From Ctena decussata (Eukaryota > Mollusca > Bivalvia > Lucinida > Lucinidae): a stretch of DNA of 64,000 nt. Positions 41,214-52,593 of the stretch are shown here, piece by piece; within the stretch, counting starts at the first letter, position 1, and each line of letters opens with the position of its first letter. The stretch lies in NCBI GenBank assembly GCA_963989385.1, contig OZ022506.1, forward strand, positions 11,799,841 through 11,863,840, read 5' to 3'. Below the pieces are notes generated by a model, which saw only the letters and a list, made by a program, of their open reading frames with translations, made no database searches and was not told where the DNA came from. The position numbers and the translations under genes were made by a program.

Positions 41214-41457
41214 ATATGAGCCACGACACGAGAAAACCAACAATGTGGTTGTGCGACCAGCGCAGACTCAGATCAGCCTGGGCATCCGCCCAGTCTGATC
41301 AGAGTCTTCGCTGTCCGCATGGAGGTAGCTCAGTCCCTCAGCTACCCTTTAAGCACTTAGCAAAGAGACTGACCAGACTGGGCAGTTGCCCAGGCTGATC
41401 TGAGTCTGCGCTTGGCGCACAACCACATCGTTGGTTTTCTCGTGTCGCGGCTCATAT
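41214..41457. mobile_element. TIR element, GAGCCACGACACGAGAAAAC family (best copy)
   Basis: 28-bp inverted ends, ATATGAGCCACGACACGAGA at the left and TCTCGTGTCGCGGCTCATAT at the right. TA borders would fit a mariner-type target. The two halves repeat the CAGATCAGCCTGGGC and CTGGGCAGTTGCCCAGGC strings in opposite orientation. Confidence 0.75.
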
Positions 41458-41754
41458 AGACCCAGCATAAACAATGAGGATCTGAATATCACATGATAAA
41501 ACTGCCACATTGTTGGAAGTCACATGATGTGGCTCAAATACTATTCAACTGTATGTTTATTACTCACATGATTTTCTGTTTCGTATTCTGCTGTTAAATA
41601 CAGGAATAACTGTTTCACATTCCAATTAAATATACTAGATAAATGTTGCATATGTTAAGGAAATAGACATGTACACAGATATTTACAAGAATAACATACA
41701 ATTCTTAGTAGTGGAATAGTGACCATGAGACACTAAAGTAACCACAGTACATAC

Positions 41755-42029
41755 AAAATAAAGAACCATCTGATATAAGATGAATCTAGATTTTGGAGTT
41801 GTTTTGTTATTGGAAGGGAGTCTTCTAACACAAGCCCCAAAATCTACGTCCATCTAATAAACAACCCCAAAAATCTAGATCCCTCTTATTTAAGATGGAT
41901 CTAGATTTTAGCTGTTGTTGTGGAAGAGAAAACCCCATCTCACAGCATCATAACTTGAGACTGGTCTAGACATTTGGGGGTCATTCTAGAGGGGGCCTCC
42001 CCTGCCCCATCTTATAATCAAATACATAT
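41755..42029. mobile_element. MITE related to 7541-7808
   Basis: The right end CCCCATCTTATAATCAAATA mirrors the left end of the other copy. Inside, ATCTAGATTTTGGAG and its partners form inverted pairs. Confidence 0.55.
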
Positions 42030-42177
42030 GGAAGAACTTATCATCAATACAACAGTACTGTACATGATACATACAATGTAAAATGCAACTAGCCCACTTA
42101 GTTTAAAAGAAATCAACTCTCTTAGCTTACCGGGGTCCAATGACTTTTTGCCTCATCACTGATTTGACTGAAAAGCA

Positions 42178-43355
42178 AGTCAGAGCTCCAGGTGGAGTTT
42201 GGAGGATAATTCTAAGACAAGTTTTCTTATTTCTCAACTGAAACATTATGTTGTGATTCCTCGTTAGAACTGCCTTGGCAAGACTTTTCCAACTAGAGCA
42301 AGTGAGCAGGGGCTCACGTATACCCCCGACCAGTGCCACCGCCTAACCAAACCAAGGCCTAATGAAACCACCACGTAATAAAACCCATGGTATGAACATA
42401 GGAGTAAACCTAGTCACCTATCAAAAGGTTCCATCAAAGTATACTACAAAAATATCAGCCGAGAGGACCAACTTAACACAAAACTTTAACGTAAATATAT
42501 AAGTCTTTGTCCATAACCTTGGTCAGAAGTGCTGCATCCAGATGATGTCAACTAATCTGCATGAACCTAGAAATAAACCTTGTCATATATCAAAAAGTTC
42601 CATCAAAGAACATTGGAAATGTAAGCTAAGAATATGAACCTAACACAAATAAGAAACTTAACACAAAACTTTAATGCAAATATTTAAGTCTGCAACCTTG
42701 ACCTTTGGTCAGAGGCAGCATCCAGATGATAGTAACTATTCTGCTTGAACCCAGAAGTAAACCTAGTTACATACCAATAGGTTTCATAAAAGGATATTGG
42801 AAATATAAGCGAAGAATACAAACTTAAAGCAAAACTTTGACGCAAATATACAAGTCTGTGCCCTTGACCTTAGTTAAGCAGCAGCATCCAGATGATGTCA
42901 ACTACTCTGTATGAACCTAACAGTAAACCTAGTCAAATATCATAAGGTTCCATCTTGGGATATTGGAAATATAAAAGAAGAATATAAACTAAACACAAAA
43001 CTTTAACGCAAATGTTTAAGTCTGTGACCTTGACCTAAGGTCAGCAGCAACACCCAGATGATGTCAACTATTCTGCATCAACCTACGAGTACACATACCA
43101 AAAGATTCCATAAAAGGATATTGGAAATATAAGCAAACAAAAAAACTTAATGCAAAACTTTAACGCAAATGTTAACGGATGGACGGACGAATGGAAGAAC
43201 AGACACACGGACGGACGGACGGAAAGACGAAAACTATTTGCCCCTCGACATACTTCGTATGTCGGGGGTATAATGAGGGGCCATAACAGATGCTTCAATG
43301 GAAAAATAAGGAAAATCATCGCAAAATAATCCATGCTACCCTGTCTCATTTGGCA
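42178..43355. mobile_element. CAGAGCTC-family MITE split by tandem-core element 3
   Basis: The left half, 42178-42295, runs CAGAGCTCCAGGTGGAG to TTAGAACTGCCTTGGCAAG; the right half, 43270-43355, starts GAGGGGCCATAACAGATGC. The element between (about 42305-43272) begins GGGGCTCACGTATACCCCCG, has about five units of roughly 170 bp with CACAAAACTTTAACGCAAAT and CATCCAGATGATGTCAACTA, then (GGAC)n near 43170-43225, and ends with the hairpin CGACATACTTCGTATGTCG. Confidence 0.65.
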
Positions 43356-43597
43356 CCCAGCCAGTTGAAAATAACTGCATCAGCATTTTCCACAACCCTG
43401 TCTTGCAAAGCAAGATGCCAGAAGCTTGAAGGCTTTTACAATTACTGTATCTAAGTTTAAGCACTGCAAGCACATGAAAAGGATATCTGTCTGGAGATCA
43501 AACATAACAAATCCTAGATCATTCTTTGCCCTCCCTGCACTGTAGTCAGGTACATTTTTTCTGAAAAAAAAATTAAGCAATGTTTTATATGAACAAA

Positions 43598-43660
43598 ACT
43601 GACTTGGCTAGTACCTGGATGGGTAACCCGAGCGATTTGGGTGGATTTAGGTTTCCTGCA
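43598..43660 (+). other. Possible 5S-rRNA-derived fragment
   Basis: TTGGCTAGTACCTGGATGGG followed by TAACCCGAGC resembles the 3' promoter part of 5S rRNA (TGGTTAGTACTTGGATGGGA). It is too short and diverged for a 5S gene; a 5S-derived SINE head or a relic is possible. Confidence 0.3.
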
Positions 43661-44012
43661 CTGCCAAATACTACTCAATACTCATTCACGTCAGATTTAA
43701 AATTTAGCAGAATTGGATTTTTACCAGCATGGCACATTCCAGGTTTTTAACTATTTATGTAGCATTGTTGTGTTGCTTTTTTGGGTCAGAAAACTCAGAT
43801 ATATATCTTCATAGGCGGTAGGATGCCAACAACAAGGAATTTTATTGTATATTTGAGGAAAGACATATCAGAATATAAAATACATGGGAGTTTATCTTTT
43901 ACTTATACATGTGTGACTTATGTGACGTTAGACCTTAGCTATAACTGAACACATACAGACCTCTTTCATATGGCCATTGGGTACTAACCACAGGACCTAC
44001 AGGTATAACTGT

Positions 44013-44230
44013 AGAAGCGCGGTGGCTCAGTGGTTAGTGCACTTGACTCTGAAGCCAGAGGTAGCGGGTTCGATCTCACCCAGGGTGAAATCTTCCTATG
44101 TCCGAACGCGTTTTTCTAGCTGCTAGTAGCATCATTTGCAGGGATGATGCTAACAAGTGTGCTGTCCTTCGGATCGGCACGTTAACTGGAGGCCTCCTGT
44201 GCAGGGAGAGTCATCCTCTGGGCCAAAAAT
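44013..44230 (+). mobile_element. tRNA-derived SINE, 5' half (interrupted copy)
   Basis: Starts AGAAGCGCGGTGGCTCAGTG with A-box TGGCTCAGTGG and B-box-like GGTTCGATCTC, then a body matching the minus-strand SINE at 60600-60380 (GAACGCGTTTTTCTAGCTGC, GTTAACTGGAGGCCTCCTGT). It stops at GAGAGTCATCCTCTGGGCC; the missing 3' part is found at 47615-47765. Confidence 0.85.
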
Positions 44231-44710
44231 AAAATATTTACCGTTTCCCCTTACGCGACCGACCGTAAAAAATCGTAGCAACCGGAAATATTTTTTTTCC
44301 GATTTCAAAAAAAAAAAAAAAATTTCTACCTTTGTGTCGAGGACCAAAAATCTGGGTCTTCAGAGCTCTAGATAAAGGTATTTCTGACGAAAAACGCTTG
44401 CAGTCCCAAACTAATGAGTCAAGAATATGCTACTCCCACTAAAACAGGATTATCCATCATAAAAACGAACGGCATCGTCTTTTTAACTATGTTTGGAGAC
44501 AAAAGAAGCAGTCCGGAATAGCCAAACAAAAATGCGCTCAACCACCTTAGATAAGACTGGCAAAAGATCAAAGGATTTCAGTCATATTTTGAAGTCACTG
44601 GCTGCCGCTCAACGCACGTGCCGATAGGTTTTATGTAGAGTAACCTGGAGCTGAAAATTTCGGTGTCGGGCAAAACCAAAGGGTCATTCTTTGGTACAGA
44701 GCGGCATGCG

Positions 44711-46147
44711 AAAACAAGAGGCCCACGGGCCACAAAGCTCACCAGATCTCTAGCTCAAAATTGCTTTCAAAACTGCTGTCACATTTGTACAGGCTAATAC
44801 AAAATATACTACTACAAAGTCTCAGTCTGACAGTCTGTTGAGTTGATAACAAAATATATAACTGTTTTCCATATTTTGATTGCAGTAAAATTTTCCCCAT
44901 TGTAAGTCAATGCAACTCTAATTTGCCATAGCAACCAAACAAAAAAGCTGATTCTCATAAAAGAAAAACACATATTTTCACTTCCCCAGCCCAAGGATAC
45001 TAAAGATAAAATCAGCCCAATCGGCCTAGTGGCTTCAGAGGGGATCATTTTTTAAGGGATGTTTTTCCTTCTTTTGCTTTATGGCTTCCATGACAACCAA
45101 TAATAAAAAGGGAAGTGGACCAAAAACATATAGCTGATAGAAGACTTCTCAAGAAACATTTGTATAAAAGTTTTGTCAACATATCTGCAATGGCTTGGCA
45201 GTAAACGTGATTTTTCAATTTTCCCCATTATAAGTCAATGCAACTCTAAGTTGCCATAGCAACCAAACTAAAGGGCAGATTTTCATAAAAAACACAAACT
45301 TTCAATCCCCCAGCCTAAGGATACTACAGATGAAATCTGGGCCTTATCGGTCCAGTGGCTTCAGAGGAGATAATTTTGTAATTATTTTTTTCCCATTATT
45401 TTTGCATTTTGGTTTCCATGGCAACCAATAAAAGGAGCAGTGAGCCCCAAAATATCAACGCTAACAGAGGACTTCTCAAGGAACATTTCTATAAGCATAT
45501 CTGCAATAGCTTGGCAGTAAATGCTATTTTTCAATTTTCCCCATTATAAGTCTATGGGAACTCTAAGTTGCCATAGCAACCAAACTAAAGGGCAGATTTT
45601 CCTAAAAAACACAAACTTTCAATCCCCCAGCCTGAGGATACTACAAATGACAGCTGGGCCTTATCAGCCCAGTGGTTTCAGAGGAGATAGTTTTTAAGTG
45701 TTTTTTTTACTTTTTGATTTGCATTTTGGTTTCCATGGCATCCAATAGAAAAGGCAGTGGGCCAAAAAAACATACAGATGATAGAAGACTTCTCAAGGAA
45801 CATTTCTATAAAAGTTCTGTCAACATTTCTGCAAAGGCTTGGCAGAAAATGCCATTTTTCAATTTTCCCCATTATAAGTCTATGGGAACTCTAAGTTGCC
45901 ATAGCAACCAAACTAAAGGGCAGATTTTCATAAAAAACACAAACTTTCAATCCCCCAGCATAAGGATGCTACAGATGAAATTTGGGCCCAATCGGCCCAG
46001 TGGTTTCAGAGGAGATGTTGTTTAAAAGTGTTGACGGACGACGACGACGACATACGACAGACGACATACGACAGACGCCGACGACGACGGACAACTGCCT
46101 ATCCTATAAGCTCCCCCGGAGCCTTCGGCTCTGGTGAGCTAAAAATT
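44711..46147 (+). mobile_element. Tandem-core element 4: about 320-bp units, GACGAC microsatellite, hairpin end
   Basis: Starts ACAAGAGGCCCACGGGCCAC. Four units, with TTTTCCCCATTATAAGTC near 44891, 45222, 45537 and 45864, share GTTGCCATAGCAACCAAAC and CAGTGGCTTCAGAGGAGAT. Then come (GACGAC)n with CATACGACAGACG and the end GCTCCCCCGGAGCC / GGCTCTGGTGAGCTAAA. Confidence 0.7.
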
Positions 46148-46441
46148 GTTGAGCAACGAAATTGCATTCCGGGTATTGTTATTTTCTGAAAAACACGGAG
46201 ACTGTTCAAAAAAGTAAAATTGGATTTGAAGTTATTAGACTAGCGAAAATCGCATAAAATTATGCTTTAAAGGCTACATTTTTAGGGTACATTACGACGT
46301 GTGCATATAGGGAAAATGCAGATAAGCATGTGTATTGGCTAAGTCTGATCAGAGTCATCTCTGTCTGGACAAACAACTCATCTAGTATTAGGTTGAAAAC
46401 TATTTCGATTATTAGGAAACGCACATGGCTGAAATCTCATT

Positions 46442-46693
46442 TTGCCGACGCTAATCAAAACGCCTCCAGTGGTGCCAAAGTGTCCAACGGAACGCGAACG
46501 TGCAGAAAATATTCGCTTTTCTAATTATGGTAAAAGTTTTCATAATCCAAAGATCAAAGTTGTGAATAGGAAACACCAGTTGCATTGCATTACTGCGCAG
46601 GCTGATAGGGGCATATGGTATAAGGTACCTTTGCCTGTCTCACGGTTTTATATGACACGTGTCCAGTTCAATGCGGCGTTCTTTGATGTCTGA
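46442..46693 (+). other. Unidentified 83-codon open frame
   Basis: Reads MPTLIKTPPVVPKCPTERER through RKHQLHCITAQADRGIWYKV and ends FNAAFFDV. The composition is protein-like and the stretch is not visibly repetitive, but it matches no family I recognise and lies inside the 3.4-kb insertion. It may be a piece of an element gene or chance. Confidence 0.2.
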
Positions 46694-47307
46694 TCAACAT
46701 AAACACGTGCAGGTGGTTACCCTATTTAAAAAACTACTACCGTCTTTACACTCTGTTATAGCGTATTCCCTGATGAGAATGCGTAACTCGCAATGACCAT
46801 AATTAATGTTTGAATGTTGTTTTGATACAGATTGACCCGTTCACCCTAATAAACTCATCTTACGGAGATAGATCTTCATATTTGGGTTGTTCCAATATCT
46901 AAAACAGGGTACAATGTATGTGACAAAAGTGTGTAGACGACGATGCAACGAGAATGTGTTTATCTACGGTACGTCCGACCCCATATTTCCTAACAATGCA
47001 GCCTCGTCGGGGTCACACTGTTCTTATTGTAAAACTTGAATGAGCGTGTTATATACTGTGCTTGGCTATATGGCCAACATTAAAGAAGGAATGCGACGGA
47101 CTTAATAAAAAAAGTCTGTGTACCACTTTGGACTGTCACCTCATATCTTCACTGCTTGATTAAACAAATACGTAAGTAGCCAGAATAGACCATGATCAGA
47201 ATGCTCATTACACATGTCCCTGATATGGCACGTTCACACTTACATTTAATTATGAGTGTGTGTGTGTGTTTTGTACGTGTACTGTACTGTTATACTTCAA
47301 TGCCCCA

Positions 47308-47360
47308 CGCACCTCAGCGGAACGTATCCGTAGTCACAGTAACGGGGCGCCATTCGCCCG
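47308..47360 (+). repeat. Dispersed GC-rich motif CACCTCAGCGGAACG, copy 1
   Basis: GCACCTCAGCGGAACGTATC then CGTAGTCACAGTAACGGGGC recurs, over about 45 bp with few changes, at 55940-55990. The flanks do not match, so the motif itself is the conserved unit. Its identity is unknown. Confidence 0.5.
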
Positions 47361-47614
47361 TCCCTATTTAATTATGAAAACTGCGTTGTCTATTTTTATA
47401 GGACTTATATGCAAGTACTTTTGAAAACACTCCTACGTCTTAATTTGGGATGGAAAAACTGTCAGATGAAGCGGCTGGAGTGAGGCGTCAGCATGTCCCC
47501 GCTTATTAAAGATTATCTGGAGCTCTGACTTTTCCGGGAAAAAAAATTAAATCCCGACCGACCTACCCACCATTGAGAAAAAGGGTCGGGTAAGGGGAAA
47601 CAAGAATACTTCTA

Positions 47615-47765
47615 AGGATGGCCCTGTGCAGGTTAAAGATCCCTACTATAGCTACATGGCTATATGTAGGCTTTCATCCTGCAACACTGGAGTGTACAAA
47701 AGTACACCTGCTCATAATACTCTGAAAAGAGGGTGTAGCAGTAAATATAGAAAGAAAGAAAGATA
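47615..47765 (+). mobile_element. tRNA-derived SINE, 3' half (interrupted copy)
   Basis: TGCAGGTTAAAGATCCCTAC, then GGCTTTCATCCTGCAACACT and a tail (GAAA)n match the 3' part of the complete SINE at 60205-60606. Together with 44013-44230 it makes one SINE. Confidence 0.85.
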
Positions 47766-47869
47766 ACGTTCCAGTGATAGGTCCAGTAACATAGACTTTA
47801 ACACATAGAACTAGCACCACGTGTCAAACCATTGAGGTATACAATACAATACAAACTTATTACCTATTA

Positions 47870-48113
47870 CCCATTACCTCATATTAGGGTTGAAAGCTTA
47901 AGCTTATGTTACCCCCTCTCATTTGAATTGAATTCTCCGGTTCAAAGGAGAACATACTGTCTCCCATGTACCTGTCAAATCTGTTTTTAAACTGGTTAAT
48001 TGATGTTGAGTTTATGACATGTGTTTACAATCCTCATTGAAAAGAAACGTTTTCTTATGTCTTTTGAGGCATTTTGTTCCCGAAGTTTTAGTCTATGGCC
48101 TCTAGTGATATAG
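47870..48113 (-). mobile_element. LINE reverse-transcriptase C-terminal remnant (proximal part)
   Basis: The minus strand reads TRGHRLKLREQNASKDIRKR, then FFSMRIVN, and after frameshifts FKNRFDRYMGDSMFSFEPEN. This is the C-terminal end of CR1/Jockey-like reverse transcriptases. Its upstream codons continue at 53389-53440, across an inserted element. Confidence 0.7.
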
Positions 48114-48881
48114 TCGGAGGCAGTGACCTATAAATACAGTGATTCGCGTCTTCACCTTTTGGTCCAAAGAGGCGTGTCGCACATGCGACTGCAGCGCCTC
48201 CTACCGGAGCGCCATTTTTAATACAAGCTGAAAAAGCTTGAATTTCTGTCAACAGTTAACGCCGTGCATCGCCCATTTTATCGGTGTTTTCATAGTGAAA
48301 TTATTATGCAACAATAAGGTAAGCTTTGAATTTTATAATGATGTATCAGAATATAAGTTTTGTGATGATTATGCTTGGTTTTGGAGTTCATTTTTAACCA
48401 TGTAAATTGAGAAACTTTGGTCACTCGAAACAAAATGGCGATGCCGCCGTACAATCACTTCTTTTACGATGTACTCCGTCGTTAATAAGGTTTGAGGTAA
48501 TATTTTAGCATTAGAAAACGAAAGGGGAAGGACCAAAAAGTTGTTTAATATCATTTTCAGGCAATTATTTACTATTTTGATGGTCTTATGACAGTTAAGA
48601 AATAGGCTTATTTAGGAAGGTAGCGAAAACCGGCAAATCAGGATGTTCAAAACCCCACTCCCCCGTTTTTGAATAAGGCTCCCAAAATAACTATTTTTGA
48701 GCCTCGCAATGATATTTTTCATAAAGTTGAATGCCTCTTAAATTGTTTGAGTGCTATTTTATGCAATTTCATGCCGATTTAATGGGTCAAAATAATCTTA
48801 AAATAAAACTTGTGTTTCACAGTTTTTGCCATACAACAACTTCAGAGGGTTGGTTAGTTAGGGACTGACCATTTGATATTC

Positions 48882-48883
48882 TG

Positions 48884-48912
<29 letters not shown>
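48882..48912 (+). repeat. Poly-G tract, mirror of the poly-C at 51900
   Basis: About 31 guanines following ACCATTTGATATTCTGG. The right-arm counterpart is a poly-C tract at 51900-51922 before CCAGAATATCAAATGGT, so the homopolymers belong to the inverted ends. Confidence 0.85.
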
Positions 48913-48914
<2 letters not shown>

Positions 48915-48923
48915 TGGTATTCT

Positions 48924-50843
48924 TGATGGAGACCAGGGCTACAGAAATTTTGAAATCCAAACCGGTCCGGACGGCCGATGACGTCAATTGAATCCAAAAT
49001 AGACACGAAAACTAATGACTACACTGTGTATTCCACAATCCAAAAAATGTTATGAAAACTAATGACTATACTGGAGCGCCGTTATAACGCGGATATCATC
49101 GCTGAAGTAGCCATTTAGTCCACATGTTCTTACTTATCATGAAAAATGCCCTTTTAAAGCGCAGAGACCGTCAGACCGAAAGTGAAAGTACACAATCGGA
49201 CATCCTGGCCGATCTTCAGTTACGGAATTGGCCAAAGTATTACGATTGACGTATTTTACTGTATTCGAGTTAATTCCCTTGAAATATGAAAATATACTTG
49301 CAAAAAGGTACCTTCGGATGAAAAAAAAAATTCTGCGCGAGATGACGTCGGCTAAAAAAAACAACCTGACCAGACTGCACATAATCAAGGCCGGTTTAAA
49401 TTTTCTTTTTGCTAGTCAAATTCTTTCCTTATGCTATCTTTGAAAGTATACAATAGTCAGTAGCCTTACGTTGCACAGCCTTTTTCCGTGCATCGGCACG
49501 TGTATGTGTGGAAAACCTTCGCCGCTGGCCAAAATTGTGACACGTGCTAATTATCGAAGATTTCTAGTTCACACCTTGGCAAGACAATCGACACTTTGTT
49601 TATCTGTGATAACTTTTGACAGCAGTGCATGATTATTGGATTAATAATAAACAAACGACACATGGCTAAAATCCAGGTAATCATGTCACCATACATCGCA
49701 AATCGTATTTTTTCGGACCGAAAAAAATGTGCCTTATGCCAAATGAATCGGTTTTTCGAACTCAAAATCGGTCCAGACTGACAAAAAATCGGATTTCTGT
49801 AGCCCTGATGGAGACACAACATTTTATTTCACTGGCCTCTGGAAACAATTTCTTTTTTTTTTCACCTTGTGGAAGCTAATTTATGATGGAGACCAGGGCT
49901 ACAGAAATTTTGAAATCCAAACCGGTCCGGACGGCCGATGACGTCAATTGAATCCAAAATAGACACGAAAACTAATGACTACACTGTGTATTCCACAATC
50001 CAAAAAATGTTATGAAAACTAATGACTATACTGGAGCGCCGTTATAACGCGGATATCATCGCTGAAGTAGCCATTTAGTCCACATGTTCTTACTTATCAT
50101 GAAAAATGCCCTTTTAAAGCGCAGAGACCGTCAGACCGAAAGTGAAAGTACACAATCGGACATCCTGGCCGATCTTCAGTTACGGAATTGGCCAAAGTAT
50201 TACGATTGACGTATTTTACTGTATTCGAGTTAATTCCCTTGAAATATGAAAATATACTTGCAAAAAGGTACCTTCGGATGAAAAAAAAAATTCTGCGCGA
50301 GATGACGTCGGCTAAAAAAAACAACCTGACCAGACTGCACATAATCAAGGCCGGTTTAAATTTTCTTTTTGCTAGTCAAATTCTTTCCTTATGCTATCTT
50401 TGAAAGTATACAATAGTCAGTAGCCTTACGTTGCACAGCCTTTTTCCGTGCATCGGCACGTGTATGTGTGGAAAACCTTCGCCGCTGGCCAAAATTGTGA
50501 CACGTGCTAATTATCGAAGATTTCTAGTTCACACCTTGGCAAGACAATCGACACTTTGTTTATCTGTGATAACTTTTGACAGCAGTGCATGATTATTGGA
50601 TTAATAATAAACAAACGACACATGGCTAAAATCCAGGTAATCATGTCACCATACATCGCAAATCGTATTTTTTCGGACCGAAAAAAATGTGCCTTATGCC
50701 AAATGAATCGGTTTTTCGAACTCAAAATCGGTCCAGACTGACAAAAAATCGGATTTCTGTAGCCCTGATGGAGACACAACATTTTATTTCACTGGCCTCT
50801 GGAAACAATTTCTTTTTTTTTTCACCTTGTGGAAGCTAATTTA
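48924..50843 (+). repeat. Perfect 960-bp tandem direct duplication
   Basis: 48924-49883 and 49884-50843 appear identical in every line compared, from TGATGGAGACCAGGGCTAC to TTGTGGAAGCTAATTTA. The unit itself has inverted ends: GACCAGGGCTACAGAAATTT at its start and AAATCGGATTTCTGTAGCCC near its end, which suggests a TIR element of about 850 bp inside. Confidence 0.92.
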
Positions 50844-51956
50844 TTTTTTTTACAAACTAACTCAAACAGATTATTTTTTTTTTCTTATAGCTGAACTATC
50901 AGATCTTTGTTTACCTGATCTTAATATCCTTTTATTTTACCCACATCAGTATTTTTTACACCTTTTTTCTCACCAAAAGAACATGGTGCTGTCTTTAACC
51001 AGGCGAAGGGCATGGCTTAGCTTGCTTTTGCAAACCAGTGCCTGGAGCATGTTACTCTTTTTATCTACGGTACAGATACAAACATCCCTGTATGAGTTTG
51101 GCAAAAACTTAGGCCTTAAATTAGGGATATTTTGGCCAAAATTTAGGGCTATTTGCTATTTTGGCAAAGTTAAGTTAATGAATTTAAGTTTTTTTCTATC
51201 CCCAATATATGCCCAAACATGCTTTATTTGTCCTTTAGAAAGTTTGATAAATACTTACTGATCAAGTCACATTATACATGAATGGCAATTAATAAAATGG
51301 CTGAAAGTTATGTGCTAAGAAGTTAAGAAAGGGGGGTCTGGGGGGCAACGCCCCCAGAAGCTAAAGCAATTTCCCAATTTCAATGGCAATTTCAAGACTG
51401 GAAACAAGAGAAAAACTAGGAATGATGGTAAAAATAAGGGTTTTTATATTGGGACTTTTGCCTTTTAGAGTGTTTATTTCGACATAATGGTTTTGTCTCC
51501 CATAAGCTAGTGACTCTTTTGCAATTCAGTTTTAGTGGAAATATTTACTTAGTAATGTGGCAGATCAATGATACATGTATGTGAATGTTGTATAGGATTT
51601 TTTTGTAAATGTATGCACATGCGGGCCCACTGGTGTAAACCAATTGTAGATAATAGTAAAATATAACTATAAATATGGGGGTCTGGGGGCAAACCCCCAG
51701 AAGCCAGAGAGATTATAAAAACTCAATTCCAATGGAATTATCTGCAGACTATATTTTATTTTTTGAAATTTTGGGTGGAGACAGGTTATTTTTTTCTCTT
51801 ACTTTTGAAGCCAGATTATTTTTTGAACCCCCTTATGAGCCAGGTTATTTTTTTCTTGCATATCCAAAGATAGGGAATTTTTTTGATAAATATACCAGGC
51901 CCCCCCCCCCCCCCCCCCCCCCCAGAATATCAAATGGTCGGTCCCTTATGCATTGA
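50827..51956 (+). other. Open frames rich in FF/YFF repeats inside the composite element
   Basis: Two frames (50827-51261 and 51675-51956). The second reads DYILFFEILGGDRLFFSLTF, ARLFFEPPYEPGYFFLAY, GNFFDKYT, then polyproline from the C tract. The FF-every-10-14-residue pattern reflects repeated GGTTATTTTTTT motifs. I do not recognise the family and coding is unproven. A GGGGTCTGGGGGCAACGCCCC-like hairpin occurs twice (about 51333 and 51678). Confidence 0.25.
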
Positions 51957-52593
51957 AGAATTTGTAAGCGACCAAAGTTTCTTATTTCACATCAATAAAA
52001 TTAACCCCAAAACCAAGCAAAATAATCACAAAACTTATTATTCTAATACATCATCATAAAATTCAAAGCTTACCTTAAAGTTGAATAATAATTTGATTAC
52101 GTAAACATTAATGAAATGGGCGATTCACGTCAATAACTTCTGACAGAAATTCCAACTTCCTCAGCTTAATTAAAATCTATGTCACTGACTGACTTCAATT
52201 TTCAATGCATGCATATATATTCTCCTAAGTAAGAGAGAGCCAAGATCAAAATCCTCATCCAAATGCAAAATAAAAAAAGTTCCCGTACTTCAGCCCTTTT
52301 TTTTTTTTTTTTTTACTACTAGATCTACATGAAGTAAAACTACCGTACAAAAACTTGGCAAGTTTGGTATCAAAATTTCGGAAATTAAGTACACAATTTA
52401 ACGCAAACATTTGTAAGAACATATTATTTATACAGATAAAATAAAACAATAATAATATTAAAATATTTCTAGATGCGAAATAAGCGGACTATGGAATTAT
52501 CGATTTTTTCAGCCACTCACCTGTCCAGCGGCGCGACAAGCGTCTATTGGAAAATATACCTATATTTAACTGGAGATGCGAGTCACTCTATAT

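Larger units (their letters stand above)
44231..47614. mobile_element. 3.4-kb insertion with inverted ends inside the SINE
   Basis: The left end has GTTTCCCCTTACGCGACCGA and later CAGAGCTCTAGATAAAG (44361); the right end in inverse order has TTATCTGGAGCTCTGA (47514-47529) and GGGTCGGGTAAGGGGAAAC (47584-47602). The arms stay alignable over about 100-130 bp. The interior holds tandem-core element 4 and about 1.4 kb of otherwise unique DNA. No transposase was recognised. Confidence 0.6.

Noticed and set aside
44013..44090. tRNA genes at SINE heads (also 14447, 60540)
   Set aside because: A- and B-boxes are present but acceptor stems do not pair and a SINE body follows.
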